Shown here: piece by piece, positions 26,855-34,631 of the stretch
How the letters are laid out: each line of letters begins with the position of its first letter
Position numbering within the stretch: position 1 is the first letter of the stretch
Assembly: GCA_963624975.1 (NCBI GenBank)
Contig: CAVFRF010000015.1
Span: 1 to 38,787, forward strand
DNA: 38,787 nucleotides
Reading direction: 5' to 3'
Origin: CAVLCC01 sp963624975
Lineage (GTDB): Bacteria; Actinomycetota; Coriobacteriia; Coriobacteriales; CADBOM01
The notes under the pieces: generated by a model
What the model was told of the DNA's origin: nothing
Database searches by the model: none
The model's input: the letters and a program-made list of their open reading frames with translations, nothing else
Position numbers and translations under genes: made by a program

Positions 26855-29218
26855 TCACCGGCGGCGGTTTCGGAGGATCGCGAACGTTATCAGCACCACG
26901 GCTGCCGCTGCGGCTACGCCTAGCGCGATGGGCAGCGCCCAGACCGCCGCGTCGCCAGTTGCGGCCAGCTTGCCCTTCTCGGACTGCGCCGCGCTATCCG
27001 CATCCGCCGCCGCGCCGGCGGCATAATGGACATCTGCCGTCAACGATGCAGTCGCGGCGTTCACCGCGTCCGACGTGGGCGTGGTGTTGGCCAGCGTCGT
27101 ACGCCAGTCGCTGCCAGCCAGGGCCAGCTGCGCTTCGGCCTCCTCCACCGCAGCGGCCAGCGCGTCGTGCTGTTCCTGCGTGATCCACATCTCTCCCGCC
27201 GCAACGTCGGAACCGTCGGCGCTCACCACGGCATTCGCAAGCACCTCGCGTGCACGAGCGATGGCCTCTTCCAGAGCGTTCAGCTCGTCCACGCTCGCCC
27301 AGCTGCGCGCATCCGAGAACGCCCGCACCGGGGCATTGTCGGCCTCGAACAGCTCGTAGCCCTTCTTCACCGCCTGCGCGACCACCGTCCAGTCGGACCA
27401 GTCGGTCGAGGCCGATGCCTCCGATGTGCTCCCGGTCGAAAGTCCCGCCCAACTCTCGCCGGCGTTCACCTTCGCATGGAAGTTCAGCCCCGAGTTGTTG
27501 ATCGCCACGCCCTGGTACCACTTGCCATCGGTGTCGCACTTCTGCGTGGTGATCACCGCATAGCGCTGTCCCTTGCGCATAGCCACCTGGCTCTCGGAGT
27601 CTATGGAGATGCGGTGGTATCCGCCGTATGCATACGTCTCGCTGCCCGTGTAGGCAAGCGTCGCATGTTCGGGGTCGGTGGGGTTCGCGGCCTCGTCGTC
27701 CAGCAGGTAGACCTGATAGGTCACAGTGGTGTTGGGCTTGTAGGTGGTGCTGGAGATGTTCCGCAGCACGAGGTCGCCAGAAGCGGTGAAGATATTGGCC
27801 GAGCTCACCGGATTGTCGAACGACTGCACCACCACGTCGCGCTGCGGCAGGTAGTCGTACTGGTCGTTGTATACGTTCGACGAATGCGCGTCGTTGCCCA
27901 CATCGAAGCCGTACGACTGGAACTTCTGGATCGACTTGTCGTAGTAGGAGAGCCAGAAGCAGCCCGTGTGCTCGCCGTTCTCGACGATGCCCCACTCCGC
28001 GTAGTTGGGGAAGCTCTCGCTCTCGCAGCCGGTGCTGTTCTTCACCAGCCATGCCCCGTTGCCCTCGGGAGTCTTGCCCTCGGTGTTCTTGAACTTGTCG
28101 GCGCTGTAGCTGTCGTCCCATCCGATGATGCTCACGGCATGGTTCGAGCCCTCGTTGTTCCACGTGTAGTGCGACCATGTGCTGCGGTCGAAGTACGTGG
28201 AAAGCCCCTGCTCGTTGATGTCGCTATCGTCGTAGTGGTAGCCGATCGTAACGCCCTTGCCGCTGTACAGCTCGCCCTTGATGGCCTTGACGGCCTCCAT
28301 GTTGGTCGACACGTAGTTGCCATCGCTGTCCAGAACCCTCGTGGAGGGAAGGATGCAGCTGTCGCTCAGCATGTACTTGGACGCGCCCCACAGGGTCTCG
28401 CTGGTCACCCATGTGGTGCCCACGGTCTTGCCGTCTTGCCTGTAGCTGCCGGCATAGCAGACCTCTTCCACCGTCGCGCCCCGCTTCTTGTAGTCGGCGA
28501 TCTGGTCGTCGTTTAGGTACATGGTCTGCTGCTCGTCGGATCCCGCGACGGTGACCTTGCACTCCTTGATGCCCTCTTCATTGCGGTACGGGGCATTGCT
28601 TTCGTCCACCAGTCCCGCGCCAGATGCGAGCAGCGATATCGTGAAGGTGGTGCGTCCGCTTCTCGAGTAGCCGGGATTGGTGGAGGAATCCTCGTGATGA
28701 TAGCCCTCGCCCGCCTGTAGCTGCCCCACTGCCGCGGCCGGCGCGCCGTTCTCGCTGTACACGGTGTTGACGAGCTGGCGTTCGGAGAGGTCGAGCGGGT
28801 TCTGCTCGTAGCTGGTGCCCAGTGCCGAGAGGATGCTGGTCTCGCACGCCCCGATGGTGGCGAAGGCCCAGCAGACCTCCCAGGGCCTCTGCTTCTTGGA
28901 GGGCGTGACCACGCCGTCGCTCTGATCGCCATCGCCGTTGGGATCGCGCAGGTCGTACTTGGTTGGAAGGTTGCCCACGGGAGCCTTGTCGCCCTCGGCG
29001 TAGTCGTAGGTGCTAGCAGAGTCGGAATCGAACAGCGCCTGCGTGGCCTTGCTCCAGATGTCCGCGACCTGTTCGTCGGTGGCATAGGCCACGGCCGGCG
29101 AACACGTCATCGATATGGCGAGCGCAGCCGCCACGACCGCGCGAGCGACGCGTCCGGTGCACATGGTGCGAGTGGCATATCCGGCATTCAAGCCTCGGGA
29201 GAGTTTCGTGTGCGACAT
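26855..29218 (-). CDS. Exported papain-family (C1) cysteine protease with LAATG tail
   Basis: A 787-residue surface or secreted protease. Start ATG 29218, with AGGAGG eight bases ahead. The signal peptide ends near AVAYA (residue 46). The C1 peptidase core follows: LPTKYDLRD, then oxyanion Gln110 and catalytic Cys116-Trp117 (PWEVCWAFATIGACETS), His360 (GSNHAVSIIGWDDSY) and Asn394 (AWLVKNSTG). Residues from about 440 to 600 form a beta-rich region of the lectin-like type that often follows bacterial C1 domains. An Ala-rich helical stalk then leads to LAATG (751-755), a hydrophobic segment and RNRRR, which is a sortase-signal architecture of the LAXTG type used by class E sortases. No sortase is in the window. 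Substrates are unknown; processing of surface proteins or host proteins is plausible. Confidence 0.92.
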   Translation of the reverse strand: MSHTKLSRGLNAGYATRTMCTGRVARAVVAAALAISMTCSPAVAYATDEQVADIWSKATQALFDSDSASTYDYAEGDKAPVGNLPTKYDLRDPNGDGDQSDGVVTPSKKQRPWEVCWAFATIGACETSILSALGTSYEQNPLDLSERQLVNTVYSENGAPAAAVGQLQAGEGYHHEDSSTNPGYSRSGRTTFTISLLASGAGLVDESNAPYRNEEGIKECKVTVAGSDEQQTMYLNDDQIADYKKRGATVEEVCYAGSYRQDGKTVGTTWVTSETLWGASKYMLSDSCILPSTRVLDSDGNYVSTNMEAVKAIKGELYSGKGVTIGYHYDDSDINEQGLSTYFDRSTWSHYTWNNEGSNHAVSIIGWDDSYSADKFKNTEGKTPEGNGAWLVKNSTGCESESFPNYAEWGIVENGEHTGCFWLSYYDKSIQKFQSYGFDVGNDAHSSNVYNDQYDYLPQRDVVVQSFDNPVSSANIFTASGDLVLRNISSTTYKPNTTVTYQVYLLDDEAANPTDPEHATLAYTGSETYAYGGYHRISIDSESQVAMRKGQRYAVITTQKCDTDGKWYQGVAINNSGLNFHAKVNAGESWAGLSTGSTSEASASTDWSDWTVVAQAVKKGYELFEADNAPVRAFSDARSWASVDELNALEEAIARAREVLANAVVSADGSDVAAGEMWITQEQHDALAAAVEEAEAQLALAGSDWRTTLANTTPTSDAVNAATASLTADVHYAAGAAADADSAAQSEKGKLAATGDAAVWALPIALGVAAAAAVVLITFAILRNRRR

Positions 29219-29395
29219 CGGTTTTGCCTCCTATCGAGCCAGCCAGATCAGCTGCGCGCTTCCATTCCGCGATGCGGTTTACGCTTTTGTAAGCATAGCC
29301 CTAGCGGAGGCAAAACCGCATTTCACGTCCGCCAACCCGCCATGACATTGCGAGGGATCGTCTATACGTTTTGCAGACACAAGCTGGCCCCACAC
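29219..29395. other. Intergenic region upstream of the papain-family gene
   Basis: No gene is seen. It contains an imperfectly spaced inverted repeat, ATGCGGTTT (29272-29280) and AAACCGCAT (29313-29321), with a 32-nt loop. This may be an operator or the 3' structure of the decayed abiEii gene. Confidence 0.3.
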
Positions 29396-30308
29396 CTAGG
29401 AGAAGCTCCCGCCAGCCCATGGCTTCCAGCTTCTTGCCTCATGACACCAGCGCATATCAGCACACGTCCCGGCCAGCGCAGGATCGAACAGATCGCCCGC
29501 CAGTTTCGCGGCTGCAGTCATATCTTGATATACGGAGTCCAGACCCGTTTGCCCCGCAAGCTTTTTATACTGCCTCGTTTGCGACTCGCCCCCACCCCAT
29601 AGGAAGAGCAAACGATTCGATTGGGTTCAATTTTCTAACTGTAATTTCGCGGTGAAGGCGTTCTTGCAGGTCGCCACCATCGACATCACCGGTCGTCGCG
29701 TAAACAACGATATCGACAAGATCCTTGACCCTCGACGACGGCTTCGCGTCATGAAGCTCATACAGGGCGCAGAACTTGTCGGCAAGCGCGACGGTAACAG
29801 GGCAGACAAAGTAATCGCATGTCTTGAGTCCCGCTACGTGGATGCGGTCGGCGGGTACAATGCGCTCCGCCCCGTCGAGAGGAACTTCGTCGACAACAAG
29901 ATCGATCGATACGGCCTGCATCCTCTTAGTGCCAAGGAAGGGAACGAACCTCACCGTCACCCCGCTGCGGTACTCATCGTCGGCCTTTATGGACCTGCTC
30001 CCCGCATATTCGAATCGGACGAAATCACCTAGGTCCTTGCCTGCCAATGCCAGTAGCTCCCCGCGTGCCGCATCGAGGTCGGTGCTGGTCGACAGTAAGT
30101 CGATATCCCTTGTCGCTCTGGCATCCACGGTGCGAGCCAGCATGCTCTGGCCGCCTTTCAGTACAAACCCGCTATTGCCGCCGTCGAACACGCGGCAAAG
30201 CAAGCGATGGAAGTAGAAACCTGATATGGCACGATTGGTGTCTTGCGGCGAGTCCTTCGCGGCCTGCTTGACGGCCATTTCCAGCGCCGCCGGAGTCTTA
30301 TACCTCAT
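29396..30308 (-). pseudogene. abiEii: AbiEii-family nucleotidyltransferase toxin, frameshifted near the C-terminus
   Basis: Toxin of a type IV AbiE toxin-antitoxin module. Start ATG 30308 (AAAGGA seven bases ahead), overlapping the antitoxin stop by 11 bp. The nucleotidyltransferase signature is intact (FVLKGGQSMLA, then RATRDIDLLS) along with ALADKFCALYEL and SSRVKDLVDIV. The frame ends early at 29565, at 247 residues. The expected C-terminus continues in another frame to 29396 (AGDLFDPALAG, WCHEARSW) and aligns with the C-terminus of the second toxin copy (FFDPVLNG, WECEELCW). Removing one base from a five-base run at 29589-29593 restores a 303-residue product, a normal family length. Either a true frameshift or a sequencing error in a homopolymer would explain this; the catalytic half is undamaged. 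Confidence 0.8.
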
Positions 30309-30960
30309 GTGGCCGTCCTTTCTCAAGACTGCTGGCATCAACGCCGAGCTCACCGAGGATATGTCGCGCTTTGGCTTGCCCATATCTGGAGGCAAGAAGA
30401 CCGGCGAACTTCGCGAGGTCGAAGCCGACGGAGCCTTCCGTCGCGTCGCGAAGGGCATCCGCCACGAGCGACATGTCTTCGTGGTCGGCCACGAGGTCAA
30501 ACACAGTCCTTTCCGGACGGGTGACTGGCAGACCGTGGACGAACGACACGTCTTCGCGCGGTACGTCCCTTACTGCGAAGCTGGCGGCCTTGTTCCTGGA
30601 GTTTATGCGTCTCGGCGCGTAGATGCGATAGGGGCTGACGTAGAAGTCCCCCAGCTCCAGGATGGAGGCGGCGGTCGACCCGCCCACGACCACCCCGTCC
30701 CATGCTCCGGGCTGCATGCGCTCGTGGGCGAACATGCCCGGTGCGGTGAGCTTCCATATGGCAACCAGCTCGTCGAGCTGCGTCGATCCGGATCCGACCA
30801 TCCTGTATGCGCCTCGCGCGATGCGCTCGAGCCTGCCCGCCTCGGCGGCATCGTGGAGGGCATCGCGCGGGATGCCCAGCCGTGCTGCCTGCGCCGTGGT
30901 GAACACGCCCTCCGACTCGGAGAGCTCCGCAATGGCTTTTATGTAATTAATTTTAGACAT
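30298..30960 (-). CDS. abiEi: AbiEi-family antitoxin/transcriptional repressor
   Basis: Antitoxin of an AbiE module, 220 residues, ATG at 30960. The N-terminal winged helix reads GVFTTAQAARLGIPRDALHDA, followed by GRLERIARGAYRM, the usual AbiEi signature. The C-terminal domain includes VVGGSTAASILELGD and RPERTVFDLV. It overlaps the toxin gene downstream. No ribosome site precedes the ATG, but a promoter ends six bases before it, so the mRNA is probably leaderless. Family members bind their own promoter. With its toxin frameshifted it may survive as a solo regulator. Confidence 0.88.
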   Translation of the reverse strand: MSKINYIKAIAELSESEGVFTTAQAARLGIPRDALHDAAEAGRLERIARGAYRMVGSGSTQLDELVAIWKLTAPGMFAHERMQPGAWDGVVVGGSTAASILELGDFYVSPYRIYAPRRINSRNKAASFAVRDVPREDVSFVHGLPVTRPERTVFDLVADHEDMSLVADALRDATEGSVGFDLAKFAGLLASRYGQAKARHILGELGVDASSLEKGRPHEV

Positions 30961-30966
30961 GTTTCG

Positions 30967-30994
30967 ATTGTAGGCTATTTCCCTACTTTTGCAA
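30967..30994 (-). promoter_or_regulatory. Promoter of the first abiE module, predicted leaderless
   Basis: TTGCAA (30994-30989) and TACAAT (30972-30967) are 16 bases apart on the minus strand; the ATG follows the -10 by six bases, so transcription should begin at the start codon. A short inverted repeat GTAGG/CCTAC (30970-30986) lies within it and may be an AbiEi site. Confidence 0.65.
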
Positions 30995-31091
30995 CATTTA
31001 TTATTCATTGCCGAATTCGCCCTACGAATCCGCAGGTTCCCCTGCAAGATAGTCGCAGATAGCAGAAGCACCAGCGAGTGGAACTTGCCGC

Positions 31092-31511
31092 TTATCTTGA
31101 TTCTGTAAATCTCATCCACGCTGTAGGGCGACGACGGCAAATCCGCCCGAGTTGTGTTGCGGCGCACCGCGAACTGGTACTTCGTGCCGCGACGACGCGA
31201 CGCTTCTCCGCCATCTTGAGAATCCACTTGGCGCAACTGTCGCCGCAGGTAGACGCGTTGAACACGTGATCGCGGTCGAATCGGATAAGTAGGAGCGTCT
31301 TGACGCCACCGGAAAGCTACAGCGGAGTGATGGCGGCGAGCACGGGGCTTTGGATGATACCGGCATCGACGACATCGGATTTGTCCACGTCCTTGATCAT
31401 AGCCACGCAGTCGTTGCTCGTGATCCAGGAGTCGCGGTAGGTGTTCTTGAAGTACGTGGCCGTGTTGTATATGGCATCGGGCATATCGCCAAAATACACG
31501 TTGTGCACCAT
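31092..31511 (-). pseudogene. DUF4869-like gene with an in-frame nonsense codon
   Basis: The first part, VYFGDMPDAIYNTATYF and VDKSDVVDAGIIQSPVLAAITPL, stops at TAG 31319-31317. Immediately after, in the same frame, comes LSGGVKTLLLIRFD and VFNASTCGDSCAKWILKMAE, which continues the pattern I recall for DUF4869; a single GAG-to-TAG change would account for it. The remainder to 31092 does not look conserved. GGAGG lies just ahead of ATG 31511 (or GTG 31508). The function of the family is unknown to me. It sits between two AbiE modules and may be defence-linked cargo. Confidence 0.6.
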
Positions 31512-31546
31512 AGCCTCCGGTCGGTTCGAGTTGAGCAATCCCGCGT

Positions 31547-31555
31547 ATTATAGCA
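31547..31555 (-). promoter_or_regulatory. Extended -10 promoter of the DUF4869-like gene
   Basis: TGCTATAAT on the minus strand is a perfect extended -10 element about 36 bases before the start codon; no good -35 is seen. Confidence 0.5.
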
Positions 31556-31618
31556 GCTAGGCCCCACCGCCACGAAAGGTCGCCCTTGCCATCCTATGAA
31601 ATCAACTCCGCAATCTGC

Positions 31619-32195
31619 TCATTCATTTGATTCCCCCTTCGATTTCCAGCAAAGCTCCTCGCATTCCCATACGTTTCCAGCGCTTGTCGTGCCATTAAGA
31701 ACCGGGTCGAAGAAACTAGCGGCCAGAGCAGACGCGGAGTCGAACGAGGCGAATCTATCAGGCGCACCGCTCTTTCTTGCAAACGATGCAAATCTACCGG
31801 ACCAGACCTCGGGCGCAACTAATGTCTTAGGCACTTCCATGCCGCGCTTATCACATCTGCATTCGATCGCGTACCCGAGCTGTTCAGCGGAAAACGTTTC
31901 GCGAGTCGCATAAAACACCACGTCAACAAGATCCTTCATCCTCGACGAGTGATAGCCGTTGGGCTGGAGTTCCATAATTGCGCACAGCTTGTCCGCTAGC
32001 TGGTCGGGCAGTGGGTATACGTGCAAGCAATCCGCTGCCACCCTTGAGGACAAAGCGCCCGTCCGGATCACTGAAGACCCTACATAAGAATCGGTCTCTC
32101 AATGCCTGCCGGTACTTGTCTCCCACATTGCCGCCCGCTGATTTTGCCGCCTTCTTCAAAGCCCGGTCGAACTGCCCCGCATTTTCGAACATCAC
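31619..32195 (-). pseudogene. abiEii: AbiEii toxin with an out-of-frame internal deletion
   Basis: A second AbiEii copy. Its start (GTG 32195) overlaps the antitoxin stop as GTGA. The N-terminus is normal through FVLKGGSGLLARIPTAR, then the frame runs out at 31923. The C-terminal half resumes in another frame as VYPLPDQLADKLCAIMEL and MKDLVDVVFYATRETF and ends at 31619. Compared with the first copy, about 105 codons are missing, including the DID nucleotidyltransferase motif. The toxin must therefore be inactive. The breakpoint is the 17-mer at 32004-32020. Confidence 0.85.
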
Positions 32196-32830
32196 AGCAC
32201 CGCCTCGTCTAACATCGCCCTGTACAGGCTGTCCCCTCGTGGAATTCCCACTTTCGTACCGCGCTTGTCTACTTGCTGAGCAAGATGCGCCTCGTCTTTC
32301 ACGATTCCCCTCTTCAACGCATCATTGAGAACGTTACTCACCAAGCTCAAGTCCTCGCCATTGTCTATCAGGTCGACGACAATAAGCTCCGGCGGAGTGA
32401 CGGGGATGCCTTCTACGGTGCCGACGATGCTTGCATCAATGTCCTTGATGCGCAATGTAACGTTGTCTCGCTGCGTTTGGCGTCTCGTCGTGCAGCAAAA
32501 CTCATACGGCGTGGGTCCCACCTCGCCCAGCTCAAGCAGCCATGCTGCGGTGGCACCCATGGCAACCGGACTGTTCGGTTCTGGCCGCGATCCAGGCGCT
32601 CTGCCCGGGTCGAGTGATAGCCATATGGCCAAAACGTCTTCGACGCGTGATGTAGGTACGCCGCCCATACGGTAAACTCCTTTGGCGAGCCTCTCAATAT
32701 TGCCGGCTATTTCTAGCCGCGACAGCGCGTAGCGTTCAACGTTGGAGGCCTTCGCCTGCGCAGCAGTGAAGAGTCCCTTCTGCGAGCAGGAGATGTCGTT
32801 GAGCGTTCTTATGGCTTCAATTAGTTTCAT
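32192..32830 (-). CDS. abiEi: AbiEi-family antitoxin/transcriptional repressor (second copy)
   Basis: A 212-residue AbiEi protein, ATG 32830. The winged helix is GLFTAAQAKASNVERYALSR, followed by GNIERLAKGVYRMGG; the C-terminal domain has MGATAAWLLELGE and PPELIVVDLIDNGEDLSLV. It is clearly diverged from the copy at 30298-30960, so the two modules look independently acquired rather than a recent duplication. Its ATG lies six bases after a TACAAT -10 element without a ribosome site (leaderless), and inside one arm of a perfect inverted repeat. Its partner toxin is deleted. Confidence 0.87.
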   Translation of the reverse strand: MKLIEAIRTLNDISCSQKGLFTAAQAKASNVERYALSRLEIAGNIERLAKGVYRMGGVPTSRVEDVLAIWLSLDPGRAPGSRPEPNSPVAMGATAAWLLELGEVGPTPYEFCCTTRRQTQRDNVTLRIKDIDASIVGTVEGIPVTPPELIVVDLIDNGEDLSLVSNVLNDALKRGIVKDEAHLAQQVDKRGTKVGIPRGDSLYRAMLDEAVL

Positions 32831-32868
32831 GCTTGTATTGTAGCAATATTAGCAACGTTTCAAGCATG
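32828..32868 (-). promoter_or_regulatory. Promoter and inverted-repeat operator of the second abiE module
   Basis: TTGAAA (32863-32858) and TACAAT (32842-32837) are spaced 15 bases apart. They are bracketed by the perfect inverted repeat CATGCTTG (32828-32835) and CAAGCATG (32861-32868), one arm of which contains the start codon. AbiEi antitoxins are known to autoregulate through inverted repeats at their promoters. Confidence 0.6.
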
Positions 32869-32967
32869 TTTATAGCAAACGATATTTCCCCAACCCTCGA
32901 TTGGCAAAGCGAAAACTACTCGATGTCCATCGAGCTTGACCACGTTGGAGCCATCTGAGGATTAAAG

Positions 32968-33058
32968 CAAAGAAAAAAGGTCACCGGCTTTTGGCCGATG
33001 ACCTTGATGTTCTTGGTCGCGGGGGCAGGATTTGAACCTACGACCTCCGGGTTATGAG
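32968..33058. repeat. Distal attachment-site repeat (tRNA 3' half plus terminator)
   Basis: A 91-bp copy of 36961-37050, with one mismatch and one extra A. It contains the 3' half of the initiator tRNA from the anticodon to CCA plus its terminator, then breaks off at 33058 into unrelated sequence. The 77 bp at 32982-33058 are identical to 36974-37050. This is the footprint of site-specific integration into a tRNA gene. Confidence 0.92.
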
Positions 33059-33137
33059 GCTATCCTGAAGATAGAAGAAAGATGAATGCAGGTTGACTTG
33101 ACAACCGTCTGACCTGCACAAACGTTGAACTCAAGAC

Positions 33138-33202
33138 AACTCCAAGGAGTTTCAGGGAAGCGCGTGGGGCACCCCACTGTCCCCGCGCTGTCCCGAAACT
33201 CC
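33138..33202. promoter_or_regulatory. Nested inverted repeats upstream of mobC, candidate oriT
   Basis: AACTCC/GGAGTT form a palindrome at 33138-33151. GGAGTTTC (33146-33153) also pairs with GAAACTCC (33195-33202), enclosing a GC-rich hairpin (AGCGCG...GGGG with CCCC...CGCGCT). MobC-type accessory proteins bind near oriT, which often lies just upstream and contains inverted repeats. No nick site can be named. Confidence 0.4.
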
Positions 33203-33254
33203 CCGAATTCTGTCCCGGCGGAAACATCCGCCAACAGCACGGAAGGAGTTGAAC

Positions 33255-33602
33255 ATGACCAAGGAGAAGACATCCCGCCTCAATGTGAGGCTCACCCCCG
33301 CCGAGCACGCCGCCGTCAAAAGGCGGGCCGCGGACGCAGGGCTCGCCACGAGCGAGTACGTGCGCAGGTGCGCGCTGCGCGACGGCGACAGGCCCGTCAT
33401 CAGGACCGACGCGGATCAGCTGCGCGCCACCTACCGCAACCTGCGCAAGGCGGGCGGAAACCTCAATCAGTGCGCCCGCGAACTCAACACGCACCACAGG
33501 CCGAACGATCTGGAGGCGCAGCTGGGCGCCGCGCTCCAGGCCGTCGCCGACGCCTCGGAGGATGTCTCGGCCTTCATGGCGGACACCCGGGCTTCGATGT
33601 AG
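33255..33602 (+). CDS. mobC: MobC-family relaxosome accessory protein
   Basis: A 115-residue basic protein; ATG 33255 with GGAAGGAG six bases ahead. The N-terminus RLNVRLTPAEHAAVKRRAAD resembles a ribbon-helix-helix fold, and the C-terminal LRKAGGNLNQCARELNT is the hallmark of bacterial MobC proteins. MobC helps a relaxase open oriT. No relaxase gene follows; a coupling-protein remnant does, so this is an orphan from a mobilization module. Confidence 0.88.
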   Translation: MTKEKTSRLNVRLTPAEHAAVKRRAADAGLATSEYVRRCALRDGDRPVIRTDADQLRATYRNLRKAGGNLNQCARELNTHHRPNDLEAQLGAALQAVADASEDVSAFMADTRASM

Positions 33603-33610
33603 GGGGCGCC

Positions 33611-34211
33611 ATGGACAGCAACATCGTGAAGAAGGCTGCCGTGCGATCTGGACCCCCTGCTTGCCATCCTCGGCAGCACCGACCTCCCCACCGCATGGCA
33701 GGCCTACATGGCGCAGGCCCTGGCTGGCGCGCAGGGAGCCGTCTGCCTTATTGCCTGGTGCGCGCTTATCGCGGCATGCGTCGGACTCTACGCCCTGGTC
33801 AAGTACCTGCAGAAGCCCGACCGCAACGTCGAGCGCGGCGTGCTGAGCGACGCGAAGCTCATCACGTCCACCACCGAGATCCGCCGCCGCAACGACTTCT
33901 GGGACGGCAAGGACGAGCCCGAGGGCGCCGGGCTCGTCATCGGCAGCTCGGGGCGCGGCTACGTCTACGACTCGTCGGTCCCCCACTTCGCCGTCGTCGG
34001 CAAGACCGGCTCCGGCAAGAGCTGGCTCATGGTGCTGCAGACGCTGCACCTGTGCATGGCGCGCGGCTGGAACCCCATCGTCACAGGCAAGGGATACAAG
34101 AAATTGGTCATGCTTGGTCGTCTAATCAGGTTAGTTGGCAAATGCCTGCCGACATCTTCTCTTGGCGTAATCTATGTATCACCTCGATATATTACAAATA
34201 TTGCATTATAA
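33611..34211 (+). pseudogene. VirD4/TraG-type coupling protein, frameshifted and truncated
   Basis: Starts at ATG 33611 (MDSNIVKKAAV), then needs a one-base shift near 33645 to continue as DLDPLLAILGSTDLPTAW and into a transmembrane segment (GAVCLIAWCALIAACVGLYA). The N-terminal half of the ATPase domain follows with Walker A, VVGKTGSGKSWL. Homology ends after GWNPIVT (about 34085), and the frame finishes in unrelated AT-rich sequence at 34211; Walker B and the rest of the motor are absent. Coupling proteins deliver the relaxase-DNA complex to a type IV secretion channel. This copy cannot. Confidence 0.8.
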
Positions 34212-34212
34212 A

Positions 34213-34242
34213 TTTACATATTTTTGTAAACTGTGCTATGAT
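34213..34242 (+). promoter_or_regulatory. Promoter with overlapping operator for the XRE/ImmA pair
   Basis: TTTACA (34213-34218) and TATGAT (34237-34242, preceded by TGC) are 18 bases apart. The -35 is one arm of a perfect inverted repeat TTTACA-N6-TGTAAA (34213-34230), a natural site for autoregulation by the XRE protein. Confidence 0.65.
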
Positions 34243-34274
34243 GTCCTCGTCGCGATAGGGAAAGGAAAAGGGTC

Positions 34275-34631
34275 ATGTCCACGGCACTGGGAAAGTTTTT
34301 GAGGAAGCTTCGGATAGACAACGACGAGCTGATGAAGGATATGGCGGAAAAGCTCCGCTTGGCGCCCTCCACGCTCTCATCGATCGAGAACGGCAGAAGG
34401 AAGCCGCCTAAGGGCTTCGAGGAGAGCCTGTGCGCAAAGTATTGTCTTGCCGCAGATCAAGCCGATCAGCTCAAGCGCGCCATCCTTCAATCCGGAGACG
34501 AGGTTGCGCTCAAGATCAAAGGCCTCGACGAGGGGGACCGAGAACTGGCCGTCTCGTTCGCCAGAAGGTTCGAGAACCTGAGCGATGCCGACAAGGAGCG
34601 CATTAAGGAGATTCTTGGTGGTAAAAATTAA
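34275..34631 (+). CDS. XRE-family helix-turn-helix regulator
   Basis: A 118-residue protein, ATG 34275 after a GGAAAAGG-type ribosome site. The helix-turn-helix spans about residues 8-60 (MAEKLRLAPSTLSSIENGRRKPP). The C-terminal half is charged and helical. It overlaps the ImmA-type gene by 14 bp. In integrative elements such as ICEBs1, an XRE repressor is cleaved by ImmA to induce the element; here the pair has probably outlived the transfer genes. Confidence 0.9.
   Translation: MSTALGKFLRKLRIDNDELMKDMAEKLRLAPSTLSSIENGRRKPPKGFEESLCAKYCLAADQADQLKRAILQSGDEVALKIKGLDEGDRELAVSFARRFENLSDADKERIKEILGGKN

Noticed and set aside
33006..33058. A second tRNA gene
   Set aside because: Only the 3' half from the anticodon to CCA is present; the 5' half is replaced by unrelated sequence, so it is an attachment-site duplicate.
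33060..34049. 329-codon minus-strand ORF through mobC and the coupling-protein remnant
   Set aside because: Low-complexity Arg/Ala/Gly translation opposite genes with family motifs; starts inside the plus-strand coding frame.
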